Positions 1 to 8,590 of a DNA stretch of 64,000 nucleotides are shown piece after piece. Numbering within the stretch: the first letter of the stretch is position 1; each line of letters starts with the position of its first letter. The DNA comes from an uncultured Paracoccaceae bacterium (GTDB lineage: Bacteria > Pseudomonadota > Alphaproteobacteria > Rhodobacterales > Rhodobacteraceae), in assembly GCA_947501025.1 (NCBI GenBank), contig CANMUM010000004.1:54498-118497 (forward strand), given 5' to 3'. A model generated the notes under the pieces. It saw only the letters and a program-made list of their open reading frames with translations. It was not told where the DNA came from and ran no database searches. Position numbers and translations under genes: made by a program.

Positions 1-420
1 CGCCGTATGATCGACAAAATCTTTGAGCTTCTGGATGATAAGGCTGCTGGTAAAAAAGTCGCCGTGCTCGGTGTCACCTTTAAACCCGAAACCGATGATA
101 TGCGTGATGCGCCATCACTTACAATCGTCCCTGCCCTTGTTGGAGCGGGTTCTGATGTGCATGTTGTTGACCCACAAGGAAAGCATGAAGGTGAAGCGCT
201 TCTTCCTAATGTGACTTGGTGCGATGACCCTTACATAGCGGCAAAAGACGCCGATCTCGTTGTGATCTTAACCGAATGGAACGAGTTCCGCGCCCTTGAT
301 CTTCAACGCATGTCGGGATCAATGCGTACAGCTGCTATGGCGGATTTGCGCAACATCTACGGAGCTGTCCGAGCCAATGAGGGCGGATTTACAGCTTATC
401 AAGGCGTTGGGCGCGGATAG
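1..420 (+). CDS. ugd: UDP-glucose 6-dehydrogenase, C-terminal part
   Basis: The gene is cut by the left edge of the window; the frame is open from base 1 (Arg-Arg-Met...) to the TAG at 418-420, so about 139 C-terminal residues are visible. They match the C-terminal UDP-binding Rossmann domain of UDP-glucose dehydrogenases, including the hallmark stretch GVTFKPETDDMRDAPS near bases 79-115 and the later VVILTEWNEFR. The enzyme oxidises UDP-glucose to UDP-glucuronate with two NAD+, feeding exopolysaccharide or glycolipid synthesis in the cytoplasm. The ATG at base 7 is an internal methionine, not the start. The assignment is confident; the physiological polysaccharide is unknown because the upstream neighbours are outside the window. 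Confidence 0.93.
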   Translation, partial: RRMIDKIFELLDDKAAGKKVAVLGVTFKPETDDMRDAPSLTIVPALVGAGSDVHVVDPQGKHEGEALLPNVTWCDDPYIAAKDADLVVILTEWNEFRALDLQRMSGSMRTAAMADLRNIYGAVRANEGGFTAYQGVGRG

Positions 421-424
421 GTTC

Positions 425-1100
425 TTAACCAAACATATATCTTCCCGCTTCCTTTTTGTTATCTGACAATGAGTTGCGGGAAGATCCAAGCCCAATACCA
501 CTCAAAACGAACAAACCGCCTATTGTTTTATAAAGGCGCATCATGAACGATTTTGTAAGTTCTAATCCTCGCCCCCATGCGCCAAGGCAGCTATAGAGCA
601 TTGTGACCAAAAACGCACGAAGACCGACGATGATAACCATTGCGGTCAATTGCCCCAATCCAAGTTAGTTAGCTATTCGAAACTGTGGAAAGAGTGCGGT
701 AAAAATGCGATGGCTTTGGGATTGCTAATCGCGACAGTGAAACAACCTGAGAATAGCTTTTGGAGGGATACGCGCATTCACTTTGCTGCATAGAGTTAGG
801 AGAGAAACGCTGCGCAACATTTGAATGCCAGCATATATCATATAAGCTGCACCCACATATTTGACGGCCATAAATAAATGCTGCCGAATTGGTAATGATC
901 ATAGCAAGCCTAATTTGGCGATGCTGTGGCTTGTAAGACTTAGGCAACGCTAACTCCCAGAGCCGTATAAATGGTTTTTCTCCACCTATAGTCGCACCAT
1001 TTGTGAACGCTATAATTGTCGTTGGCTCAGGGATGAAAGACAGGCCAATCACCGTTGCCGTAAAAATATCCAGTAATGCATATCCATTTGGCCATACCAA
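425..1100 (-). pseudogene. LysE/RhtB-family exporter, frameshifted pseudogene
   Basis: Pieces of one LysE-type amino-acid exporter occur in order but in different frames. The N-terminal part (about 1100-980) reads ALLDIFTATVIGLSFIPEPTTIIAF. The middle requires a frame change, reading KTIYTALGVSVA-stop-VLQATASPN-stop, then VKYVGAAYMIYAGIQMLRS around 875-820. A segment resembling NPKAIAFFTALFPQF around 725-680 needs a further shift, and the C-terminal MGQLTAMVIIVGLRAF (658-425) lies in yet another frame. At least three frameshifts and two in-frame stops are therefore present. Intact family members are about 200-210 residues, the span seen here. Several independent lesions make a single sequencing error unlikely, so the gene is judged inactive. 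The exact original start cannot be fixed. Confidence 0.85.
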
Positions 1101-1160
1101 TTTTTATATTTTCTGAAATTTAGGGCAGTGATTGAACAGAATCAATCTGATGTCAAAGCA

Positions 1161-1188
1161 CAAAAAAAGCCCGCGATTGCTCGCGGGC
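1161..1188 (-). terminator. Rho-independent terminator of glnK-amt
   Basis: An 8-bp perfect GC-rich stem GCCCGCGA/TCGCGGGC (1169-1176 and 1181-1188) with a TTGC loop is followed, in the minus-strand direction, by a run of seven T (A-run at 1162-1168). It starts 22 bases after the stop of the ammonium transporter gene. Confidence 0.92.
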
Positions 1189-1210
1189 AGTTTAGTCTAG
1201 GGAAGAATAT

Positions 1211-2518
1211 TTAGCGAATGCTAAATTCTGGGTAGGCAGCTACGCCAAGCTCGGAGCTATCAAGACCATTGATCTCTTCTTCCTCACTTACACGGATGCC
1301 AATTGTTGAGCGTAGGATCATCCAAATGATGGCCGATACAACAAAAACGAATGCACCAACTGAAACCACACCAATAAACTGCGCCACAATATTCGTGTCT
1401 GGGTTTGACAACACAACTACAAGTGTACCGTAAATACCGCAGATCAAGTGAACAGGAATTGCACCTACAACATCATCAATTTTGAGCTTGTCAAGCATTG
1501 GAACCGAAAGAACCGCAAGCAATCCACCAAATCCACCAATTGCTGTCGCAAGTGTTACACTTGGCATTAAGGGTTCTGCTGTGATTGACACAAGACCAGC
1601 AAGAGCGCCGTTAAGTACCATTGTCAAATCTGGCTTTTTGAAGAGCCATGCTGATGCAAAGTAAGCAATAATTGCACCGCCGCCAGCAGCTGCATTTGTG
1701 TTCACAAATATACGTGAAACATCAGTTACGTCGCCAATTGTGCCCATAGCAAGCTGTGAAGCGCCGTTAAAGCCAAACCAACCGAGCCATAGGATGAATG
1801 TACCAAGTGTAGCAAGTGGCATATTTGAACCAGGGAATGGTGTTACGCGACCATCAGAACCGAAACGGCCTAAGCGTGGACCAAGGATCAGTGCACCTGC
1901 AAGAGCCGCCCAGCCACCAGCTGCGTGTACAAGTGTTGAACCCGCAAAGTCAGAGAAACCAAGACCAGAAAGGAAACCGCCGCCCCACTGCCATGACGCT
2001 TCGATTGGATAAATCAAGCCAGTCAAAACAACTGTGAAGATCAAGAAAGGTGTCAATTTAATACGTTCAGCCAAAGTACCAGATACGATCGATGCAGTCG
2101 TTGCACAGAACATAAGTTGGAAGAAAAAATCTGAACCAACAGAAGCATAAGATACATCAACACCATCAGCGCCAACACCAACTGGCTCAAGACTTGTGAT
2201 ACCAAAATCACCCAAGATACCAGTGATTGTCCATGCGTCACCTGGGTACATAACTTTGTAACCAATGAGGTAATACATGAAACCACCTATCGCGAAAATC
2301 ATGATATTCTTCATCAATTGAGTGGATACGTTTTTAGAGCGAACAAGCCCCGCTTCGAGCATCGCAAATCCAGCAGCCATCCACATAACGAGGAAACCAC
2401 CAATAAGGAACAGCAATGTGTTCAATATATATGATGTGTGTGGCGCCGCTTCGCCGCCTGCCTCTTGAGCCAAGAGCGGGCCTGCCAAAAGTAATGGCAA
2501 ATATTTTAAACTTCTCAT
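1211..2518 (-). CDS. amtB: Ammonium transporter (Amt/Rh family)
   Basis: The 435-residue inner-membrane channel for NH4+/NH3 uptake has a likely signal sequence at residues 1-18 and the usual eleven-helix Amt core. Visible hallmarks are MWMAAGFAMLEAGLVRSKN near the N-terminus, the first pore histidine region VHAAGGWAALAGALILGPR, and the second pore histidine region VGAIPVHLICGIYGTL. The C-terminal cytoplasmic tail EEEEINGLDSSELG carries the ELG segment typical of the part that PII proteins contact. The start is ATG with AGGAG seven bases upstream. It lies 9 bp after glnK in the same direction, the classical glnK-amt operon, and ends just before a strong terminator. Expression is expected to rise under nitrogen limitation, by analogy rather than from a site seen here. 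Confidence 0.97.
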   Translation of the reverse strand: MRSLKYLPLLLAGPLLAQEAGGEAAPHTSYILNTLLFLIGGFLVMWMAAGFAMLEAGLVRSKNVSTQLMKNIMIFAIGGFMYYLIGYKVMYPGDAWTITGILGDFGITSLEPVGVGADGVDVSYASVGSDFFFQLMFCATTASIVSGTLAERIKLTPFLIFTVVLTGLIYPIEASWQWGGGFLSGLGFSDFAGSTLVHAAGGWAALAGALILGPRLGRFGSDGRVTPFPGSNMPLATLGTFILWLGWFGFNGASQLAMGTIGDVTDVSRIFVNTNAAAGGGAIIAYFASAWLFKKPDLTMVLNGALAGLVSITAEPLMPSVTLATAIGGFGGLLAVLSVPMLDKLKIDDVVGAIPVHLICGIYGTLVVVLSNPDTNIVAQFIGVVSVGAFVFVVSAIIWMILRSTIGIRVSEEEEINGLDSSELGVAAYPEFSIR

Positions 2519-2527
2519 TTTTAACTC

Positions 2528-2866
2528 CTAAATTGCATCATTGCCAGTTTCGCCTGTGCGCACGCGCATCGCCTGCTCCACATCCAAAACGAATAATTTT
2601 CCATCACCGATTTTACCTGTCTTAGCAGTTGTGATGATCGCATCACAAACAGCATCGACAATGTCGTCATTTACAACAAGGTCAAGACGGATCTTTGGAA
2701 CATAATTGACCACATATTCCGCGCCACGATATGTTTCTGTATGACCTGATTGACGGCCATAACCTTTAACTTCAGAGACCATAACGCCTCCAACACCAAT
2801 TTCTGTTAATTTTTCGCGGACATCTTCGAGCTTAAAGGGCTTAATGACCGCAATCACCATCTTCAT
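2528..2866 (-). CDS. glnK: Nitrogen regulatory protein P-II (GlnK)
   Basis: This 112-residue PII signal transducer senses ATP/ADP and 2-oxoglutarate and, when unmodified, blocks the ammonium channel. The N-terminus MKMVIAVIKPFKLEDVREKL and the T-loop around YRGAEYVVNYVPK are canonical, and the uridylylatable tyrosine falls at Tyr51 when counted from this start. The C-terminal signature KTGKIGDGKLFVLDVEQAMRVRTGE is complete. The ATG at 2866 has GGAGG five bases upstream; an upstream in-frame TTG overlaps that ribosome binding site and is rejected. It is the first gene of the glnK-amtB operon. No convincing sigma-54 site was found upstream. Confidence 0.97.
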   Translation of the reverse strand: MKMVIAVIKPFKLEDVREKLTEIGVGGVMVSEVKGYGRQSGHTETYRGAEYVVNYVPKIRLDLVVNDDIVDAVCDAIITTAKTGKIGDGKLFVLDVEQAMRVRTGETGNDAI

Positions 2867-3010
2867 GATTTCCTCCAATATGAGATTGCAGGCTCATAAA
2901 AATCGGATTCAGAGCACGTCACAAGTTCTAGGCCCATTATGCGCAGCAAAAAGATGCTCATGCACAACATTAAATCAAAAATTAACCTATTTGCCTAAAT
3001 TTTATGCAAA

Positions 3011-4225
3011 TTATGTTTTCTGGGGCGCGTTTTTTTGTGTCCTCAGATAAATAAATGCTGCAATCATCATGCAAATAGATGAAATTGTGAATGGGGCACC
3101 TGCCCATGTGAGTGCTCCTCCCTCAGCCGTAAAATAACCAAATGACGCCGTCATCATAAGTGGACCAAATGTCATTGTTAAGGCCATAATGGACGCAAAT
3201 ATGCCCTGAAGCTCCCCCTGCTCGTCCTTGCCAACCATACGTGAGGTGAGATCTGAAAATGCAGGCTCATATACTGAGGCAATTGCGGCAAGTGGGAACA
3301 ATACGAGCAGAAACACGGGTGCTTGAATGATTGACAATAATGCAAAGACAAGAATTTCGAGCAAAATGCCAAAAAGCACAGTTTTCCTTGCCCCAAATCT
3401 TTTCATAGCTGGTTTTACGAGAAGACCTTGAGAAAACGCCACACACAGTCCAAAACCTGATAGTGAAACGCCGATGAGCCAGTTTTCCCAGCCAAATTGA
3501 AACTTTGTAAAAAAACTCCAAACCGAAGGATAAGCCACAAAGGCAAGATGAAAAAAAACAAAAATGATAGCCATAGGAATAAGCGGCTTGTTTTTACCCA
3601 ACTGCACAAATGACCCAAATGGATTAGCACGCATTAAACTAAATTTACGGCGATTTTCAGGTAAAAGCGTTTCGCGGAAAATGATCAATCCAAACACAAG
3701 ATTAGCAAAAGAGATAATCGCAGCACCCCAAAATGGCGCACGCACACCAAAATTCGACAACGCTCCCCCAAGTGATGGACCTAAGATAAAGCCAATCCCA
3801 AAGCCCGCACCCATAAGACCAAAATTACGTGCGCGATTATCATCATCGGATATATCCGCCACCACTGCATTTACTGTTGAATGCGTTGCTGTTGTCATGC
3901 CTCCAAGGATACGGCCAATAAATAGCCAAAACATGGTTGGAGCAAGCGCCATCAAGATAAAATCTACAACGATTCCTGCAAGCGAAATAAGCAAAACGGG
4001 TCGCCTTCCATATGAATCGGAAAGGTTGCCAATAAATGGCCCGAATAAAAATTGCATCATGCCAAATGAGAACATCAACAAACCACCCCATATCGACGCA
4101 TCGGAAATATTGGTTTGACTTAATTCCTTAAGAAGATCAGGGAGCACAGGTATGATTATCCCAAATGCCGCGCTGTCAAGTACGACTGTGACCAATAAAA
4201 ATGTCAATGTCATCTGGGTTTTCAT
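3011..4225 (-). CDS. MFS transporter, TetA-like (TCR/Tet group)
   Basis: This 404-residue twelve-helix major facilitator protein resembles the TCR/Tet multidrug group. The N-terminus has LDSAAFGIIIPVLPDLL (TetA-like helix 1). Loop 2-3 has the MFS motif A form GNLSDSYGRRPVLL, and helix 5 has the antiporter motif C form GFGIGFILGPSLGGAL. Such proteins export drugs or metabolites in exchange for protons across the inner membrane; the substrate is not predictable here. The ATG is preceded by GAGGGA, itself abutting an 8-bp-arm inverted repeat (4235-4261), which suggests local repression. It lies 57 bp downstream of the universal stress gene in the same direction. No matching regulator gene is adjacent. 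Family confidence is high and substrate confidence low. Confidence 0.88.
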   Translation of the reverse strand: MKTQMTLTFLLVTVVLDSAAFGIIIPVLPDLLKELSQTNISDASIWGGLLMFSFGMMQFLFGPFIGNLSDSYGRRPVLLISLAGIVVDFILMALAPTMFWLFIGRILGGMTTATHSTVNAVVADISDDDNRARNFGLMGAGFGIGFILGPSLGGALSNFGVRAPFWGAAIISFANLVFGLIIFRETLLPENRRKFSLMRANPFGSFVQLGKNKPLIPMAIIFVFFHLAFVAYPSVWSFFTKFQFGWENWLIGVSLSGFGLCVAFSQGLLVKPAMKRFGARKTVLFGILLEILVFALLSIIQAPVFLLVLFPLAAIASVYEPAFSDLTSRMVGKDEQGELQGIFASIMALTMTFGPLMMTASFGYFTAEGGALTWAGAPFTISSICMMIAAFIYLRTQKNAPQKT

Positions 4226-4234
4226 GGGTGTCCC

Positions 4235-4261
4235 TCGGAATAATAATTGAGAATATTCCGA
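4235..4261 (-). promoter_or_regulatory. Inverted repeat in front of the MFS pump gene
   Basis: Perfect 8-bp arms TCGGAATA/TATTCCGA are separated by 11 bases. The repeat ends next to the Shine-Dalgarno of the MFS gene (start 4225). It could be a repressor operator or an mRNA hairpin, possibly also ending the sulP-usp transcript. The role is inferred from position only. Confidence 0.45.
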
Positions 4262-4282
4262 AGAATGGGCTTTGCCAAGATT

Positions 4283-5116
4283 TTATTTGGCGATTAAAAT
4301 CGGCACTTGGTTATTGAGAAGTGAAGGCTTTGATGACGGGTTCACAAAGAACGAACGCAAGCGGGAATGCTTATTCGTACCCATTGCAATCATATCTATA
4401 TTTTCGTCTTTAATCATAGCACTCATCACATCGCCAACCTCGCCCGCTTTCACAATCGTGCGTAGCTTAACACCGCTAGCCGCGAGCTTCGCTTCAGCTG
4501 CGGAAAGCTTTGTGCGTAGCTCTGCTTTTTCCTCGCCGACATAAACAAGCACAGTCTTTGATCCGAGAAATTTAGGATGATCTGCAAGTAGCTCAACCAA
4601 ACGGTCGGCGCTCTCACCCCCATCATAAGCAACCAATACATTTTTGATATCCAATAATGTACGGTTGACCACAAAAACAGGTGTTTTGCTCGCATTGAGA
4701 ACACGATCCAGATTTCCACCAAGATGACCGCTCTCAAAATCGGTTTGCTCGCCACGCTTACCGATAACGAGCATATCGTGATCAATATCGCCTTGAGCAT
4801 CCACTATATCACCATGACGCAGTGTTTCACTTGCATCGACATCCAGTGTCTTCAATAGCGCCTTCGCATCATCTAAAATCGCGCGGCCGTGCTGCAACTG
4901 CAATTTTGCACGCTCATGATCCAGAGCAGCGAGTTCTTCAAGTAGCTTTGTGCGCGCGCCAAGACGAATAGCGCCTGAATGGTCATCCGTTGGGGCTTTG
5001 GGTTTTTCAATAACGTTCAGCAACTCAACTTGGGCGTCTTCTGCCATCCAAGCCGTATATTCACAAGCAGGCTTGGCATATGCCGAGCCATCAATCAGCG
5101 TTAATATCTTTTTCAT
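4283..5116 (-). CDS. Universal stress protein, tandem UspA domains
   Basis: The 277-residue protein consists of two consecutive UspA-type domains, about residues 1-140 and 150-277. Domain 1 opens with KKILTLIDGSAYAKPACEYT and contains VIGKRGEQTDFESGHLGGNLD, a near-match to the nucleotide-binding GxxG-(9)-G pattern. Domain 2 opens with KNVLVAYDGGESADRLVELL and has IAMGTNKHSRLRSFF. Tandem Usps act in the cytoplasm in stress adaptation or nucleotide-dependent regulation. Two ATGs are adjacent (5119 and 5116). The second is preferred because AGGGAGG sits only one base from the first. The gene follows sulP with a 9-bp gap, so the two are probably co-transcribed and Usp may modulate the transporter. 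Confidence 0.88.
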   Translation of the reverse strand: MKKILTLIDGSAYAKPACEYTAWMAEDAQVELLNVIEKPKAPTDDHSGAIRLGARTKLLEELAALDHERAKLQLQHGRAILDDAKALLKTLDVDASETLRHGDIVDAQGDIDHDMLVIGKRGEQTDFESGHLGGNLDRVLNASKTPVFVVNRTLLDIKNVLVAYDGGESADRLVELLADHPKFLGSKTVLVYVGEEKAELRTKLSAAEAKLAASGVKLRTIVKAGEVGDVMSAMIKDENIDMIAMGTNKHSRLRSFFVNPSSKPSLLNNQVPILIAK

Positions 5117-5125
5117 CATACCTCC

Positions 5126-6643
5126 CTAATGCGCCATCAATTTATCCATCCCACCTGGCTTATCGTGAAGCGCCAATTGGTCGACGATTGTTTCGGTCGC
5201 TTTATTCATGCCGATAATTTTGACTTGAGCACCTTCGCGCTTAAATTTCAATACCGCCATATCAAGAGCAGCTACAGAGCTGATATCCCAAATATGAGCC
5301 GCGCTCACATCAATTACAACATTCTCAACCGCTTCTTTGAAATTAAAACTATTCATGAATTCTTCGCTCGATGCAAAGAAAATCTGACCTTCAAAGGTAT
5401 AAGTACGTGTATGGCGATCTTCTGAAAGTTTCGGGGTAACGCGGAAAATTTGTGAAATTTTGCCTGCAAAAAAGACACCTGAGAGCAACACGCCAACCAA
5501 TACACCGATTGCAAGATTATGTGTGTATATCACGAATGCAACAGTTGCGAGCATCACAATCGAGCTTGAACGTGGATGGGTACGCAAATTACCGATTGAT
5601 GACCAGCTAAATGTGCCGATGGAAACCATAATCATAATCGCAACAAGTGCAGCCATTGGAATCTGGCCAACGAAATCGCCCAACCCCACAATCAAGATGA
5701 GCAAGAACACACCTGCAGAGAAGGTTGACAAGCGACCGCGACCGCCAGATTTCACATTGATGATCGATTGACCAATCATTGCACAACCCGCCATGCCGCC
5801 CATAAATCCCGTTACAGTATTTGCGACACCTTGGCCTACGCATTCTTGATTTCGATTAGATGTCGTATCCGTTAGTTCATCAACGATATTCGCCGTCATC
5901 AAGCTTTCGAGCAACCCCACAATGGCAATGGCAAGGGAAATAGGTGCAATAATCTTAAAGGTTTCGAAATTTAATGGAACATCTGGCAAGAAAAAGAACG
6001 GCAATGTACTTGGCAAATCTCCCATATCAGACACTACATTAACATCAAATCCAAATGTCATTGCAAGTGCCGTTACAACAATAATAGCAACGAGCGGCGA
6101 TGGTATTTGTTTGGTGACATATGGGAACAAGTAGATAATGGCTAAGCTAAAAGCCACGAGCACATAGGTTAATGGCGCACGTAAAGCAGAAAGATCATCG
6201 CCAATAATAAGCTGCGGTAGTTGCGCTGAAAAAATCAAAATAGCCAAAGCATTCACAAATCCCGTCATTACGGAACGAGAAATAAAGCGCATATATTGTC
6301 CAAGCTTCAAATATCCCGCAATAATTTGAAATATTCCAGCCAAAACCGTAGAGGCCAGTAAATACTGAAGCCCCAATATAGCCCCATGATCTTCAATAAG
6401 CGGCTTCATTAATACAGCTGTCGCCGCAGTTGCCGCGGAAATCATTCCCGGGCGCCCACCAATTATTGCGGTGATAACAGCAATTGAAAATGATGCGTAA
6501 AGGCCAACCTTAGGATCAACACCTGCGATGATCGAAAAGGAAATCGCCTCAGGAATAAGCGCAAGCGCAACGACAAGTCCCGCAAGAATATCTCCTTTAA
6601 TATTTGAGGTCCATTGGCGGCGGTATTGGTCGAAACTGATCAT
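5126..6643 (-). CDS. SulP/SLC26 family anion transporter with STAS domain
   Basis: The protein has 505 residues. The N-terminal membrane region, about residues 1-380, carries [26 protein letters not shown] and the Gly/Ala-rich SulP core, with roughly 10-14 helices. The C-terminal STAS domain, about residues 400-495, includes [20 protein letters not shown]. The family moves sulfate, bicarbonate, dicarboxylates or other anions with Na+ or H+. Marine members are often bicarbonate- or sulfate-type, and the sequence alone does not decide. The ATG at 6643 is chosen because the preceding in-frame TTG (6691) would add a polar extension upstream of the conserved start. It forms an operon with the downstream tandem Usp gene. 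Confidence 0.88.
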   Translation of the reverse strand: MISFDQYRRQWTSNIKGDILAGLVVALALIPEAISFSIIAGVDPKVGLYASFSIAVITAIIGGRPGMISAATAATAVLMKPLIEDHGAILGLQYLLASTVLAGIFQIIAGYLKLGQYMRFISRSVMTGFVNALAILIFSAQLPQLIIGDDLSALRAPLTYVLVAFSLAIIYLFPYVTKQIPSPLVAIIVVTALAMTFGFDVNVVSDMGDLPSTLPFFFLPDVPLNFETFKIIAPISLAIAIVGLLESLMTANIVDELTDTTSNRNQECVGQGVANTVTGFMGGMAGCAMIGQSIINVKSGGRGRLSTFSAGVFLLILIVGLGDFVGQIPMAALVAIMIMVSIGTFSWSSIGNLRTHPRSSSIVMLATVAFVIYTHNLAIGVLVGVLLSGVFFAGKISQIFRVTPKLSEDRHTRTYTFEGQIFFASSEEFMNSFNFKEAVENVVIDVSAAHIWDISSVAALDMAVLKFKREGAQVKIIGMNKATETIVDQLALHDKPGGMDKLMAH

Positions 6644-6795
6644 ATTATATCCATTTGCTTTTATTGTCGCGTTTATAGGGGATTTCGTCAAAATCGCAAT
6701 ACATCATATCAGCTATCCAAGCCAGCTTGTATTTGAAAGCATTAGATGCAAAATATACAGCTATCTTTAAGAAAGCATATAAATATTTGGGTAGA

Positions 6796-7629
6796 ATGCA
6801 ATTATCTTCGATAAAAATAGATCAAAGCCTAAGCTCAATATCTTCGTTCTGGAGTGGCCCAAGGCTTGGATGGATGCAGCTCGCTTGTTTATCTTCATTT
6901 GCAATGCACGGGCATCGCGTTGTTCTTTATAGCGACAATCCAAAACTGAATGTCCCAGAATTTATCGATCTTCAACCCGCAGAATCCATCTGGAGTCCCC
7001 TTTTGGATGATGGCACAGCTGTTCCACCCGTACTTGCATCAGATATTTTTAGATTAAAGCTTTTTGAATCACAAAAAACCATTTGGGCTGATACCGATGC
7101 TTATTGCGTTGCACCGTTCAAATTCGGCAGGCAGCACTTATTTGGGAGGCTTGACAAAAAGCTTGCTACTGGGGTTTTAAGGCTGCCCCCATCAAGCCCT
7201 ATCTTGAGCGATATGCTTAGTTTTGCATTTCAAGGGGCAGATTTCCCACATTGGATCAGTATGTCACGACAAAAACGTGCCGAAGAATTTAACGGATTGC
7301 CTCCATTACAAAGATTACTCGAATTTCACGAAATCAAAGCTGGGATTTTAGGCCCAAAAGCCTTAAACTACTACGCATATAAGCATCAACTAATGACTAA
7401 AAGCTTTGCAGAACCCGTTTTTTACCCCCTTAACCCGAAGCAGTCTGCAAAATTATTTAAAGCAGGATCGATGGATGTAATCGATAATCCGAAAACCCAT
7501 TCCGTTCATTTTTACGGGAGACGTGTTCCTGCACAATATAAAAATATCAAAGAGAATCTGTTTCCATTGGGATCTTATGCACATCACGCATATAATGAAA
7601 CGGCACATCTATGGGAGCATCTTTTATGA
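6796..7629 (+). CDS. DXD-motif glycosyltransferase-like protein
   Basis: The predicted 277-residue cytoplasmic protein contains SFWSGPRLGWMQLACLSSF followed by HGHRVVLYSDNP near the N-terminus. It then has SDIFRLKLFESQKTIWADTDAYC, with a DTD (residues 99-101) that fits the metal- and nucleotide-sugar-binding DXD motif of GT-A glycosyltransferases of the GT32/GT8-like superfamily. The donor and acceptor sugars are unknown. The ATG at 6796 gives a start just before the conserved core; an upstream TTG (6727) opens the same frame but has no ribosome binding site. Its stop overlaps the next start as ATGA, so the two proteins are probably made in a fixed ratio. It is divergent from sulP. Confidence 0.7.
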   Translation: MQLSSIKIDQSLSSISSFWSGPRLGWMQLACLSSFAMHGHRVVLYSDNPKLNVPEFIDLQPAESIWSPLLDDGTAVPPVLASDIFRLKLFESQKTIWADTDAYCVAPFKFGRQHLFGRLDKKLATGVLRLPPSSPILSDMLSFAFQGADFPHWISMSRQKRAEEFNGLPPLQRLLEFHEIKAGILGPKALNYYAYKHQLMTKSFAEPVFYPLNPKQSAKLFKAGSMDVIDNPKTHSVHFYGRRVPAQYKNIKENLFPLGSYAHHAYNETAHLWEHLL

Positions 7630-8558
7630 AGACGATCATGATTCATCGACCCGAAATAAACAATCGTCCAGGATTTGGAAGAATTATCCACAATTTTTAC
7701 GATCATGTGCGCGATGTGTTGAAAAAACATGATATCCCCTTTGAAGAATTGCACAAAAAAAATCGCGACATCCGAAAAGATAAAACCTATAATCACATTG
7801 TTTATCACACGAAAAAAGGTGCCCATAACTGGCTGAATGTGAAGATGAATTATCTGAATGCATTTTTCTATTTTGATAGGAAAGGTTATTCAGGATGGTC
7901 GGAAATTGTAGACAATACATTTGACCCCAAAGCCATTGACCCAATTGCGGCTGATGCGTATTTTAAAAAGCTGCAAAATCGTTTTGTTATCCCCAAAAAT
8001 AGCAAATACGCGGAGGGAATGCCCCTCATATTAACCCCAATTCCTGATGGGGCCATTGCAATTTTCCTACAAGTCTTTTCAGATAAAGTTCTTGATCTCG
8101 CTCTCACGACGAGCGAAGAAATGGTGCGTGAAACCATAAAATATGCAAATGGACGCCCAGTTGTCATTAAGCGTCACCCAGCGTGCCGCGTTGCTGCGAG
8201 CGCAATTCTTGCTCGGGAAGCCACAAATTGGGGGCCTAATGTCTCGGTTACAAAATGCGAAGTTCACGGTATTTTGGAAAAGGCCGATACAGTCGTTTGC
8301 ATGAACTCTGGAACTGGTTTTGAAGCACTGCTACACGAACGGCATGTCATTACCATGGCCAAATCTGATTATCACCATGTGAGTGCAGCCCTTCAACCTG
8401 ACGAAACTGTAGCAAATGTGTTCAATCGTACAAGGCAGTCGCCACAAGATATTCGTAAATTTGTCTACTGGTATCTCACAACACAAGTTATCGATAGCGA
8501 AGGCGAAACTTTAGAACAACAGGTTCTTGCAAAATTACATGAAAAGAAATGGATTTAA
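7626..8558 (+). CDS. Putative capsule/polysaccharide-type glycosyltransferase (GT-B-like)
   Basis: The 310-residue protein has no signal peptide. The C-terminal half carries VVIKRHP (residues 179-185), then ADTVVCMNSGTGFEALLHERHV (220-241) and ITMAKSDYHHV. This Lys-Arg-His-Pro plus Asn-Ser-Gly-x-Gly-x-Glu-Ala pattern resembles the nucleotide-sugar site of KpsC/KpsS-like capsule transferases and other GT-B enzymes. The N-terminal half is not recognisable. Start 7626 is preferred over the in-frame ATG at 7611 because GGGAG precedes it by nine bases and it gives an ATGA overlap with the upstream glycosyltransferase gene. The pair probably modifies a surface glycan, but neither acceptor nor sugar can be named. 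It ends convergently with the next gene. Confidence 0.6.
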   Translation: MKTIMIHRPEINNRPGFGRIIHNFYDHVRDVLKKHDIPFEELHKKNRDIRKDKTYNHIVYHTKKGAHNWLNVKMNYLNAFFYFDRKGYSGWSEIVDNTFDPKAIDPIAADAYFKKLQNRFVIPKNSKYAEGMPLILTPIPDGAIAIFLQVFSDKVLDLALTTSEEMVRETIKYANGRPVVIKRHPACRVAASAILAREATNWGPNVSVTKCEVHGILEKADTVVCMNSGTGFEALLHERHVITMAKSDYHHVSAALQPDETVANVFNRTRQSPQDIRKFVYWYLTTQVIDSEGETLEQQVLAKLHEKKWI

Positions 8559-8590
8559 GTAAGATTTTCATTGCCGAATATCGGTTCAAT

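Noticed and set aside
2945..2960. Possible sigma-54 promoter in front of glnK
   Set aside because: Only the TTGC half and two bases of the TGGCAC half match, and the essential GG is broken, so a nitrogen-type promoter cannot be claimed.
3564..4118. 184-residue plus-strand ORF inside the MFS gene
   Set aside because: Antisense shadow of a clear transporter gene, low-complexity composition.
6727..6795. TTG start extending the DXD glycosyltransferase
   Set aside because: No ribosome binding site and the added residues lie before the recognisable core.
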